Below are positions 35,700-46,500 of a DNA stretch of 64,000 bases, in pieces. The notes below the pieces were generated by a model. That model did no database searches, was not told the origin of the DNA, and was given only the letters and a program-made list of their open reading frames with translations. Both the position numbers and the translations under genes were made by a program. Source of the DNA: Takakia lepidozioides (Eukaryota > Streptophyta > Takakiopsida > Takakiales > Takakiaceae); assembly GCA_030704615.1 (NCBI GenBank), contig CM060733.1:22878001-22942000 (forward strand), written 5' to 3'. The first letter of the stretch is position 1; the number at the start of each line of letters is the position of its first letter.

Positions 35700-37147
35700 T
35701 TCGTAACACTGGTGCAGCCCGTGACTGCTCTTGCGGTTCAACATGCAAATCATGCTGCAAGGGGTTGTCATGGATACCACAGTACCCCTTCAACTTATTG
35801 GCATTGACTCTTCCCAGCATTTCTTTGTTAATGGTTTGTAACATGGCGGTGTTGTTATCATACATCTTTTGTATGACATAAGGTCCTTTCCATGGTGATT
35901 TAAGCTTAGAAGCTTGAATCTTTCCTTTCTTCTGCAACCATAGAACCAAATCCCCCGTCTTAAAAGTCTTTAACTTGCCTTCATCAAACTGTTCCTTTCG
36001 CTTCATCTAAATTCTGGTCATATTATCAGCTGCATCAGCACGTACTTCTTCCACATGGTATAATTCATGTTTCCTGACCTTGATGGAGTCTTGCAATTCC
36101 ATTCTTTTTCCCCACTCCGTTCTCATGGTAGGTAACAGGAATTCCACTGGAAGTAAGGCTTCCATACCATATACTAATTGGAATGGTGTATACTTAGTGG
36201 TGACTTTATATGAAGTCCTGTATGACCACAAAACTGTCAGCAGCTTTGTATCCCAATCCGTTCTGTTTGCATTGACTATCTTAGCCAAGATAGTACATAG
36301 TATTTTGTTGGTAGCCTCTGCCTGCCCATTACCCTGTGGGTAATATGTTGTACTCTTTCTATGCACAATCATAAACTCTTTAGTCAACAACTCAATGGTC
36401 TCATTCATGAAGTGACTTCCCTGATCACTGATAAATTCTAAGGGACAGCCAAATCGTGTAAGTATGTTCTCGTACAGGAACCTTGCTGTGGACTTGGCTG
36501 TGTTGTCCCTCAAAGCTTTAGCTTCCACCCACTTTGTAGTATAATCAGTGGCTGTAATTATGTACCTGTTACGTGTATTCTTGGATGGTGGGTTAATTGG
36601 TCCAACAAAGTCTAGTCCCCATTTCTGAAATGGTTCCGTAGGCATTGTAGGATGCAAGGCCATCCTTCCCGATCTCTGCAAAGGTCCTAGCCTCTGACAT
36701 TCATCACATTTCTGACAATACTCGTGTACATCTTTGAACAAAGTAGGCCACCAGTATCCTGCGAGTAGTATCTTTCTACTGGTAGTCTCTTCTCCAAAAT
36801 GACCTCCAGCCACTCCTTTATGAACTTCCGCCAAAACTTTATTTACTTCATGGTGGTACAAGCATCGTTTTAGTACTCCATCAGGTCCTAACTTATACAT
36901 TCTGCTTCCTACCATAGTATAAGGTAAAGCTTTGATAGCGATTCTCTTCCTCTGCTCCTTACCATAACTAGGTGGGCACTGACCATGAGCAAGGTAGTAT
37001 CTGATTGGCCACTGCCAATCTAACCAGTCATCTGCACTTCCCTGCACCTCCACTGCAAAGAGACTCGCATCTGGTAATTGATCATCTATTCCTGTGGCTG
37101 GTTCTCCTGTTGACAATCGTGACAAATGATCCGCCACAAGATGCAGT
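35700..37147 (-). CDS. Gypsy integrase (copy 1), with RNase H tail
   Basis: Catalyses insertion of the element's cDNA. In order: RNase H end VADHLSRLS; zinc-binding HHEVNKVLAEVH to CQKCDECQRLG (H2C2); core with D in WGLDFVGPINPP, D in EFISDQGSHF and E in PQGNGQAEATNK, the D,D-35-E triad; then PFQLVYGMEALLPVEF. After the TAG at 36007-36009 the same frame continues with GDLVLWLQKKGKIQASKLKS and PWKGPYVIQKMYD, the usual C-terminal strand-rich domain of gypsy integrases. The 5' part (gag, protease, RT) is absent. The end at about 35700 is approximate; the frame stays open into a repeat-rich spacer. Confidence 0.85.
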
Positions 37148-37801
37148 TGACAATATTCATGCAAGTTCATCAAGGGCTCCATCCCCACAAGAACACACCC
37201 CATTGTTGAAGTGATGAAGGCAGATGGCATCCCTTGCAATAATTTCTCGTGCAACAATTTTGGATATCAACTTGGTGGCAGTGTGGCAGTCCCTACATAC
37301 ACGTAGGTTTTTAATGATGCAGATAGGGTCCCAGGGGGTGTGCTAATGAGCCCAAAAGCAATGGCCTCCTTAATCTGCCAAGTCAATCTAGCATAGATCT
37401 CCTCTGCTCGTGGGTGAGATCTATCTCCAACGGCAAATGTATACACCCTATTTTCCACCTCAATCCAAGTGTGGCTGGTTCCTTTATTACCTCTGGCGTC
37501 CATTGCTTTTCTCACTTTTGCTACATCAGCCCACCTACCAGCTGCAGCATAGATGTTTGAAAGCAACACATACACTTGTAGAATAATAGGAATTTCTGAC
37601 TTAATGACAATTTTCAGAACTTTTTAATATCTTTCTAGCCTGCGATACCTTCGATATTGCTGCGATAGGGCAATGTTCTTCGATATCTTGTATACAGTCG
37701 ATAATCTATCTTGGACTGAATGATAGAAGAGATGGATGAAAAATTGTAAAAGATGGATGAAGGAGTTTTTGAGCAGTTATTACAGTTATTGAAATACTCT
37801 G

Positions 37802-37810
37802 CTATATAAA
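37802..37810 (+). promoter_or_regulatory. TATA-box-like site ahead of the captured F-box gene
   Basis: TATATAAAG stands about 445 bp before the F-box ATG at 38252, inside the inserted element. The sequence between is purine-rich and leader-like. Confidence 0.4.
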
Positions 37811-38251
37811 GCGTTAATGAGAAGCAGAAAGTGTCAATTGAGCCAGAGAGCCGTGACCGGGAGTAGAGAGAGTAGAGTGAGTAGGAGGTAGATTATAGAG
37901 TTATTCTGCAATGGTAGATTTAGTAATGCGTTCTTGCAGTGTTGTGATTTATGAATGAGAAGAAGAAGAAAAAGGAAGTGCAATTCACTTTGTGTACGTG
38001 TGAAGAATGGAGTGATGGAATGAGCATGTGTTTTTGTGTGTAAGAACTGAAGAACCATATGAGATGATGAGAATGCGCATAAATGAAACAGATAAGAATT
38101 CGATGTGAGGATTAGTTCTGGTCCATCAAGAGGAATGTCGATAGAGAGATATTCAAAGCTCAAGAAGGAGCCGATTAAGGGAAAGAAGACAGAGAGAGGG
38201 TTTTCAATTGGATTCATGATAGGTGTGAAACAATGAATTAAAATCATTTGC

Positions 38252-38446
38252 ATGGCGGAGAGCAATAGTGAAGGAATAAAGGAAGTGTCAGAATTGATCT
38301 CTGGATTACCAGATCATTTATCGATAACAATCTTTCAGAAACTTTGTTGTAGTGATAAAGAAGTATTCTTATTGCAATTGGTCAATAAAGGATGGCATAT
38401 GGAGATATCCATTCTATACCGGAGTTGTTATTGGAAGCATAGTTGA
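38252..38446 (+). pseudogene. F-box protein, N-terminal fragment carried by the inserted element
   Basis: ATG at 38252; the frame has 64 residues. Residues 12-40, ISGLPDHLSITIFQKL and LLQLVNKGWHM, fit the start of a plant F-box (SCF ubiquitin-ligase substrate receptor; the F-box binds SKP1), as in F-box/kelch proteins. After SCYWKHS a stop follows, and no kelch or LRR part is found before the element ends at 38710; a piece at 38459-38535 (KWYRPFKGYPELMKEW) may be a broken second exon. Confidence 0.6.
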
Positions 38447-39536
38447 TTGCAGAAGTGGTATAGACCATTTAAAGGCTATCCTGAACTTATGAAAGAATGG
38501 AATCATAACTTGAGAATATTCATGAATCTGGAAGAATGATGATCGTGTTAGATGAAGATGACTGTTGGTAGAAGTTGTTTCAAAGAATGGATAGAGAGAG
38601 ATAGAATAGTTTGGCATCATTATGTATTAGTCGTATAGTGCTTTCCCCAGCGAACGAACCTTAGAACTAATTAATCCTCTTTTAGGATTGATTCTAGTTT
38701 TATACTACAACACTGCAGCATCTTGTGATTTCACCTTGAAAATACATTCTGCAGCACACTCTGCTAACTCCACACTTCCATAAGATTCTGCAGGCACCAA
38801 GCAAGCCCCCCCCCCCCCCCACACACACACCGAGCACCTGGTTACCACCTTCATCTACAAGGCCCAAATGGCTGCATGCAGAGATAACACCAATAAATGT
38901 GCCCTCATTTGGCTTCACACCTTTCAATTGCATCAGTTCAAACAGTTGGAGAGCCTCGTGATCACGCCCATGCTGAGCATATCCTATAATCATCGCAGTC
39001 CATGAGAGCACATCTGGTTTAAGAATTTTGTCAAACATCTCCCATGCATCTACACTCCCACATTTGGTATACATATCAATGAGGGCACTCCTGACATAGA
39101 CATCTGATTCACACCCAGATCTGATAATGTAGGCATGGACCCACTTGCCCTATTCTAGGGATGCTTCACACCCTCTCTTTGCATTTGTCGAAAGAGTTTG
39201 AAAGCCTCCTCACCATGACCATGCTGAGTAGATCCTGCAATCATAGCAGTCCATGAGACCCCATCTCGCTTGGGCATTGTGTCAAATACTCGGGTGGCAT
39301 CCATCAAACTCTCATACCTATAATACATGATGACAAGGGCAGTCCCCACATGGACATCCCCCTCAAGTCCAGCCTCAATGCATGCACATTTTGCATACAT
39401 GTCTACCAGGGCAGTGTTGAGGATGACATCTGTTACAATTCCAGCTTTGACGATGTCACCATGGACCTCTTTCCCCTTTTCCAGAGCTCCCAAGCTTGCA
39501 CATGCATTGCAAAAAAAACAAACGTTATGGGGTTGG

Positions 39537-39946
39537 GCTTCACCCCTTCGCACATCATTTGCTCATAGGTCTCCAAAGCCTCCATCCTGTGCATACATGT
39601 CCACCAGGGCAGTGTTCAGGATGACATCTGGTACAATTCCAGCTGTGACGATGTCACCATGGACCTCTTTCCCCTTTTCCAGAGCTCCCAGGTTTGCACA
39701 CGCATTGCAAACAAAAACAAACATTATGGGGTTGGGCTTCACCCCTTCGCACATCATTTGCTCATAGGTCTCCAAAGCCTCCATCCCGTGCATACAATTC
39801 CAGCTTTGACGATGTCACCATGGACCTCTTTCCCCTTTTCCAGAGCTCCTAGGCTTGCACACACATTGCAAGCAAAAACAAATGTTATGTGGTTGGGCTT
39901 CACCCCTTCGCACATCATTTGCTCATAGGTCTCCAAAGCCTCCATC
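39537..39946 (-). repeat. Near-identical PPR units in tandem
   Basis: The stretch CTTCACCCCTTCGCACATCA plus TTTGCTCATAGGTCTCCAAA and GCCTCCATCC begins at 39537, 39737 and 39897, i.e. spacings of 200 and 160 bp, with almost no differences. More diverged copies begin at about 40676 and 41115. This is amplification of PPR repeats within the gene, too similar to be old. Confidence 0.85.
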
Positions 39947-40107
39947 CCGCACCCTTGTTGTGCATAGCCTGCAATCATCGCACTCCACGACACCACATCT
40001 CGTTCAGCCATACTTTCGAGCACTCCCTTTGGATCCTCGATGCACGCACATTTGACATACATTTCCACCAGGGCAGTGTTCAGAATCACATCTGGTAATC
40101 TGATAGG

Positions 40108-40372
40108 CATTCACTTTTTGCTTTGGTTGTCCCACCATTGATTGGGGTCAGAAAAGTATTCATTCCACAGCTTCTCCTCATCTCTGTTACCTGTCTTTGG
40201 ATAGTTTCCTGTTGTCACATTGGCAGTATCATGTCAAAGTCACTGCAAACTAGATTCACTCAACCAGCTAACTCGCAGAATTCAACAAGGAAATTTAGGG
40301 CCGATTCTGATTAGAGGGAAAAACAGGGCGAAATGTGTTGAAGAAGGTGCCTTCATTAGCAGTGCCTTCATG
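40108..40372. repeat. Segmental duplicate A1 (partner at 41840-42115)
   Basis: GTCAGAAAAGTATTCATTCC, CACATTGGCAGTATCATGTC and GAAGAAGGTGCCTTCATTAG occur here and, with scattered differences, at 41840-42115 in the same orientation. It interrupts the PPR frames between the unit near 40860 and that near 40100. Confidence 0.85.
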
Positions 40373-41839
40373 AAGCCTTAACCCCATGGGAACTCTGGAA
40401 ATCTTCATATTTGAAAAATGGGGCACATTAGATGTATATTTTCACTAGAATGCAGAGCCTCGGGCACCTGACTATCAGTGGGAACAGTCGCTACAAAACT
40501 ACTAAGTTAATGCCCGCAGCAGTTGAACACCATACAAATTGAGCAACTTAGGATAATGTGAGTGTGCACCTGCTTTCCAGCTTTGGCGATGCAACCATGC
40601 ACCTCTTTGCCTTTTTCCAGGGCTGCCACCTGCTTGCACACGCACTGCAAACGCACACAAACGTGATGTGGTCGGGCTTCACCCCTTCCCCCATCATTTG
40701 CTCAGAGGTCTCCGAAGCCTCCATCCCGCGCCTCTGATGTGCATACCCTACAAGCATCGTGTTCCACGACACCACATCTCGTTCAGCCATAGAGTTGAAC
40801 ACTCCTTTCGCATCCTCAATGCTCCCACATTTGGCATACATGTCCACCAGAGCAGTGTTCAGTGTTCCCTGCTCCTTCAGCTCCCGCGCCCTTGTTGTGC
40901 ATATCCTGCAATCATCGCACTCCACGACACCATATCTCGTTCAACCATACTGTCGAACGCTCCCTTCATACATGTCCACGAGGGTATTGTTCATAATGAC
41001 ATTTGGTGCAATTGCAGCTCTGACAATGTCGCCATGGACCTCTTTGCCCTTTTCCAGAGCTGCCAGGCTTGCATACGAATTTGCAAATGCACACAAACGT
41101 GATGTGGTTGGGTTTCACCCCTTCGCGCAGCATTTGCTCATAGGTCTCCAAAGCATTAATCCTACCACACCCATGCTTGGTAAATCCTGCCAACATTATA
41201 TTCCACGTGATCAAAGATTGTTGAGGCATTCTGTTGAACACTTGGTGAGCATCCATGATGCTCCAGCAGTTAACATACATGTTTTGACAAGGGTGTTAAG
41301 TAGAAAAACATTTGGCGTGAATCCACTTTGGATAATGTGAGTGTGCACCTGCTTTCCAGCTTCCAGACCTTCCATCTTGATGCACTTAAGCAAGAGACAG
41401 ACATACGTATTTGAATCTGCCGAAATGCCTCCTTGGTTTAGAGTCTGTAGAGCCTCTGTCAGTCTGCCTGCCGCACAAAGCATCTTCACATACCAGAAGT
41501 GCCAGAAGAGGCATTGTGGACTCCCTCTCTTGATCCTCTTTCAGAAGCTGTGGTCATGGTTTAGGTGCCTGATTCTATGAACTGTGCCGCTGCAGCTGCT
41601 GCCTTTAGTTGACCATCTACCCATGCAGGTTTATTGTAGCTATTGATCCATATGGAATCATAGGTCATCTGGAGCTTGAAGTCCGTCCCTCTTGGATGAA
41701 TCTGTCCACCCACACACTATCCCTGCCTCCTTCAGCTTTCCATGCTTGCTATCAGGTGACAATGATAGCCTAGATCTGTTCTAGGAAACACCCAACTCAA
41801 CTTATCACACTAGTTCCTATGCTCAATTGCATCTGCTAC

Positions 41840-42115
41840 TTTCTCCAACAAGCATTCACCTTTTTGCCTCGATTGTCCCACCATTGACTGGGGTCAGAAA
41901 AGTATTCATTCCACAGCTTTTCCTCGTCTCTATTACCTGTTTCTGGATACTTCCCTGTTGTCACATTGGCAGTATCATGTCAAAGTCACTCCAAACTATC
42001 AAAGGTTCACTCAACCAGCTAACTTGCAGAATTCAACATGAAAATTTAGGGCCGATTCTGATAAGAGGGAAAACAGGGTGAAATGTGTTGAAGAAGGTGC
42101 CTTCATTAGCAGCGC
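41840..42115. repeat. Segmental duplicate A2
   Basis: Partner of 40108-40372. A further related pair lies beside it: 41567-41680 and 42113-42222 both contain GTTGACCATCTACCCATGCA and GGAATCATAGGT. It lies upstream (minus orientation) of the first PPR unit. No gene is seen in 42222-43140. Confidence 0.8.
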
Positions 42116-43139
42116 CTGAATTTATCAATTGTGCCGCTGCTGCTGCGGCTTCCAGTTGACCATCTACCCATGCAGGTTTCTTGTACCTATCCTTCCACAG
42201 GGAATCATAGGTAATCTGCTGTCATATACCCATCACAGGTCCAATCCAAACAGCAGCCCTAATAGCCACTTTTGGCAAGACTAGACATTTCACAGACTGC
42301 ACTATATAATAAGCTTACACATATACCACTTTTAGCAACTCAATGAGAATCATGTCAGCTTTAGAAGAACACAAAAGAAAAAGGAGCGAGAATAACCTCG
42401 GCAGGGGTCTGCTCAGCGCGAAAGTGTCTGCCATCGAAAAGGAAGGCAATAGAGCTGGGATCAACTGATCGACGGTCGCAGTATGCATGCATCAGCTTTC
42501 AAAGTGTGGTTGTGGTCTTAATCCTGAAAAAAACCTCCCTGTCGGACGGCTTTTACTCACCCATCCCTTCGCTATCCGAGGTGGAAACTCCAAGATAGAA
42601 GAGTTGGATATCTCTAAGCACTCAGCCTGCCCAGAACAATCAATCATGACCTGCAGCTAGTGAATCATGGTTATGCTTCCTATTTGTATTCTTTCTTGCC
42701 TTCATGTTATCAATTTACCCTTCCGTGTATATTGAAGCATCAGATTGCTTCAGTATCTACTAAGTTCCAGTTAATCATGCATTCATTCCACAACTTCACT
42801 CATGTCTCTCTACACAGTGTGATTGTATCAAATAAGTATCAGATTATTATTTATCAGGTATCAGGCCAATGCCATGGTGACTCTAATCTGCCCTACAGTA
42901 TCACTACAGCTTTGCATGTACAAGCATCTACTGTTCATCTCCCATTCTTGCTCTCCGTCTGATCTCCTCTCATGCATGACCAAGAACCCCTCCCCGTGAA
43001 GTGCCCCCTTCCTGTTGCCGCTCTCCTTAATCTACCCCCAAGCTATTCTAACCACCTAACTAACTAACCGTCACCCCTGAAGTAACACGTTCCCCCTGCA
43101 GATGTCGTTCCCACACAGTCATTCTTGTCAATGATAACT

Positions 43140-43475
43140 ATTCCCCATGTACTGTGACAGGCTGTGTCAAGCTATGCCGAGCTGTGACTGGCTGTGTAAA
43201 GTTGTGTCGGGCTGTGACTGGATGTGTCAGGCTGTGTCGGGCTGTGCAAAGCTGTGGCGGCTGTGACTGGCTGTGACGGGCTGTGTGAAACTGTGGCGGG
43301 CTGAGACTAGCTGTGTGAAGCTGTGGCGGCTGTATAAAGCTGTGTTGGGCTGTGTAACCCCCCTAAAGCCTGCTGCTGTCACCCCTAAGGCTCCTGTTGG
43401 TCTCAGTCTGCGCAAAAATTAAGGGTACCCCACAGAACCCGTAAAATCGTCTAAGTCCCAAGCAGCCCTCTAACA
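43140..43475 (-). repeat. 3' LTR start of gypsy copy 2, with TG-rich array
   Basis: On the minus strand a purine tract GAGAGGGGGAGGGG (43493-43480) is followed four bases later by TGTTAGAGGGCTGC (from 43475), as expected for polypurine tract and LTR start. Within it, 43150-43370 (plus strand) repeats TGTGACTGGCTGTGT-like units. The far LTR end (expected CA) was not found, so the lower limit is only a minimum. Confidence 0.55.
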
Positions 43476-43514
43476 TTTACCCCTCCCCCTCTCAAAATGT
43501 CGTGTCCTCACGGT

Positions 43515-46500
43515 TTACTGTTTGGGATTAGCAAACCTTTGTGAGCGAGCACCCTTCTGACGATGAGAGTCTCGTGAAGGACTCCGTGTGCGAGCCCGAG
43601 TTTTGTCACTGGTTGACGGAGATGATTGAGCACTACCTGGAAATGTCTGACCCTCCTTTGGCTGATAACGAGATAACCTCTTAGGCATAGGAGATCCCCG
43701 TCGTTTCTTCTCTGCCATCTGAAGTGCATAGTCCTCTGCCATGTCAAAAGAGTCCGTTGAAGAAACAGTAGTATCAGAATCCTCGTCTCCCCTTAGGTGT
43801 TTTAACGGCCGAACTTTAAGTGGAATCCTGTGTGGCATACAATGTGGTCCGACCATATCTGGAAGTTTAAATTGTACAACTTGTTGTAAGCGCTGGCAAG
43901 CAAAATTAGTGAACGTCCTCAACTCCTTATCTGTATAGGTAAGAGGTGTGCCAATGACTTTGGAACAGTGCAAGTATTTCCATGCCTCATGTCCCTTAAA
44001 GGAAATATCCTCAGGGCCAAATTTCTGTGTTGTCAAATTGTTCCAAGCCGAATGAAACCATGAACGAAGTTGGGAATCCTTCTGCATCATAACTTTTGCA
44101 TCATATAGGTACATATGAGGTGGCACTGAAGGTAAGACCCAATGATCCCCACTGGAATAACTCAGAAATTGGGATTGCATCATCTGTTGCTCAATGTGAT
44201 AACGTGCCAGAAAACAAGCAGCATAGTATAATCCACAGCCCATGACAATACTTGATACCTCCTTGGTCTTGGTATAAATGTACCCATGTACAACTTAGAA
44301 GACAACTAATTCTTCAACATGGTACCTGCTTCAGACCAGTACCTCGCAAAATGATGATCCTCAATGGGTCGATTGTTCGGAAGAACCTTAGTCCTAGTTG
44401 CCACTGGCAGCCAAATGCGCATGATCTAGTAGTAATGTGCCAACGACTGCGGATGACTAAATTCCTTCCAAGCCAAATCCAACACAATGGGAATTTGGTT
44501 GAACGGCATAATCATAGCCCGACTGTACTCTCGTGCAGCAGGAGTCTTAGGTGGGTTAAAAGCAGCATCCCCCCATACCTCAGGCTGTGGTGTGGCTGTA
44601 GTAACAACAGGGTCAGCTACCTGCACAATCACTTGCTGTGGTATTGGTACCACTGGCCCTTCTACCACTGGCATCTCCTGCACCCCTTGCGAAGAAGACT
44701 AAAAAATTATAGTCCTGGCATGTAATTAAGTAGCCATCAGCTGCTCCTCAGGTACAAAGACTCTCTTGTCAATATTTGAACTCAGGTCATTCACCTGAGT
44801 CTGCAGGCCTTCTACATCCTCTTGTAGCTCCGCTATTCTACTATAGACATTGTCTATAGTAGTTGTGGCAATGTTCTGCACCTGCAGTCTGAGCTCATTC
44901 TTCTCGCCCTGGGTGAGCTTCTGTGGTGCTTTACCTTCCACTGGCCCTTGTGTTAACCAGACCTGCATAAGGTGGTTATCCACCAAGTCGTGTGTGGCAC
45001 CCCTGAGAGTCTGCTCCTCCGTGAGTCTGTACACATCTTGTTGTAAAGCCTCCATGTGCTTCGCATGAGGTTCAACCAGACTCGCATAGGCAGCAGCCAG
45101 ATTATTGGCTTCCTTCCAAGCCTTGTTAGCCACAGAGAGTTCATTTCTATTGATCATGACTGTTTGTTGCAACTCCAGGATGTACTTCTCGTGGTCAGCC
45201 TCAACCTGTCTATATTGTTTGAAAGTATTCTCATTGCGACAGATTGTATTCTTCATATCAACAATGAGTTTCGCTTGCTCGATTATCTCTGCTTCTGCCT
45301 TCATACATCTCTCCCCTTGTCTGTTAACTTCTAATGCAGTTTGCTCAAAAGTAGTTGTGAGTGTAGCACATTGTATGGTCATCTTCTCATGTACTGCCTG
45401 CAACTCTGTATGTAGTACATTCACTTCTTGCAACTTGCCCTCATGCTTTACCTGCATTTGGTATAATTGTTGCTTATGTGCTTCATGCAACTGGTCCTGC
45501 GCGAGGCCTGCTTCAATCAAATGTCCCTTGGCCAACTGCAAAGCAGCCTTTGTGTCCTCTAACTCTTACTGTAACTTGAGATTGACCTCCTCATCGACCT
45601 TGTTAGCACACTCAGTGGCAATTCAAGCCTCAAACTCCTTCCTGAGTTCCTCCCTCAAAGCTGCCAATTGGGTAGATGGAACATGGGATTTCACATAAGT
45701 GCCCAACAAATTAAGTGTTCTGCTTATGGAACTCATAAGCATGGCCTGCTGAGGGTCATCATGGTGAACTTGCTGCTATTCTCCCTGATCCTCCACAGTG
45801 TGATGCCTCACCAACCATTCAGGCCATTGCCCCACCAGATTCTCTTCCTGAACCACCTCATCCTCCACAGGTGCTGCAGTGTCCTGATATTCTACCCCTG
45901 GTACCTCCGTCACAGGTGTGGGTATTACATGCATAGCAGGGTTTTCCCTGGACAACCGCTACACCTCTAGAATCACTGATTCCCTTACCAAGCCAGAGTT
46001 TTCATAGAGAAGGTCACCCTTCTCAATTTCGGCCACAACCTGCTCTGCAGTGGGAATGTCCAACCTTTCTCCTTCTAGAGCAATTGGGGGTGATGTCACA
46101 GCATGTACTAACTGTGGAACCTCTAAAACAACTGAGTCAATTGGTTGTGGTGACTATGGTATCGAGTTGACTTCCTCTTCCCTCTCCGAAGGCCGTGCTT
46201 CCAATAATAACAGCCTTCTATGCTGTTGTGCCCCATCCTGCACAAGAGCTTGGGAAACATCATCGTGCGGTTTCCGTGAAGCCAGTGGATCCGCCCCTAC
46301 AGTCATACCCCGCCTTTGTCTCTTAGAGTGGTGTTGCCCTGCCAGTCCACCCTCACTATGTGAAGAGCCCTGCTCTTCAATTGCAGTGGTTTCTGCCGCA
46401 AACACTCTCATCTCCTTACGTTCCCGAGTATCAAGTATGCAAGAATCAAGAATGATTTGGGCAATAATTGGACCAGACACAATGATTAGAGACTTAGCAG

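Larger units (their letters stand above)
32492..37147 (-). mobile_element. Ty3/gypsy-like retrotransposon fragment, copy 1 (RNase H end, integrase, env-position ORF)
   Basis: On the minus strand the piece starts in the last residues of RNase H (VADHLSRLS) and runs through integrase and a long extra ORF. It has no LTR. At 37147-37181 it abuts the DYW end of the PPR relic; at 32492 it abuts the plus-strand protease relic, with a few shared bases at the junction. Copy 2 (43.5-49.4 kb) has the same order and close sequence, which fixes the boundaries. Only two nonsense codons, TAG at 36007-36009 and 33877-33879, break one otherwise open frame over about 4.6 kb; copy 2 has CAG and CAA there. Confidence 0.85.
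37576..38710 (+). mobile_element. 1135-bp TIR element with 3-bp target duplication, inserted in the PPR E domain
   Basis: Plus strand: CAC (37573-37575), then TTGTAGAATAATAGG...; at the other end ...TATACTACAA followed by CAC (38711-38713). The ends are imperfect inverted repeats (TTGTAGAATAA against TTGTAGTATAA). Removing the element and one CAC restores the PPR frame exactly (DAAV followed by YVLLSNIY). The element carries a TATA-like promoter, a leader and the start of an F-box gene. There is no transposase, so it is non-autonomous; superfamily unclear (CACTA and PIF/Harbinger both make 3-bp duplications). Confidence 0.85.
37181..41489 (-). pseudogene. DYW-class PPR protein gene, decayed and internally amplified
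   Basis: Originally an organelle RNA-editing/processing factor. Successive minus-strand frames show PLS-type repeats: ALQTLNQGGISADSNTYVC and GKQVHTHIIQSGFTPNVFLL (41489-41280); LITWNIMLAGFTKHG; NTALVDMYAKCGSIEDAKGV (about 40860); VSWSAMIAGYAQQGCGMEA (about 39990); VSWTAMIAGSTQHGHGEEAF (about 39240); LSWTAMIIGYAQHGRDHEAL (about 38980). The E region is FKVKSQDAAV, then a 1135-bp insertion, then YVLLSNIYAAAGRWADVAKV and DRSHPRAEEIYARL. The DYW part has [12 protein letters not shown], a frameshift, [16 protein letters not shown] and GVCSCGD. About 33 residues including the catalytic HxE are deleted between IKEA and IAFGL. Frameshifts and duplications throughout. It ends against gypsy copy 1. Confidence 0.88.
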
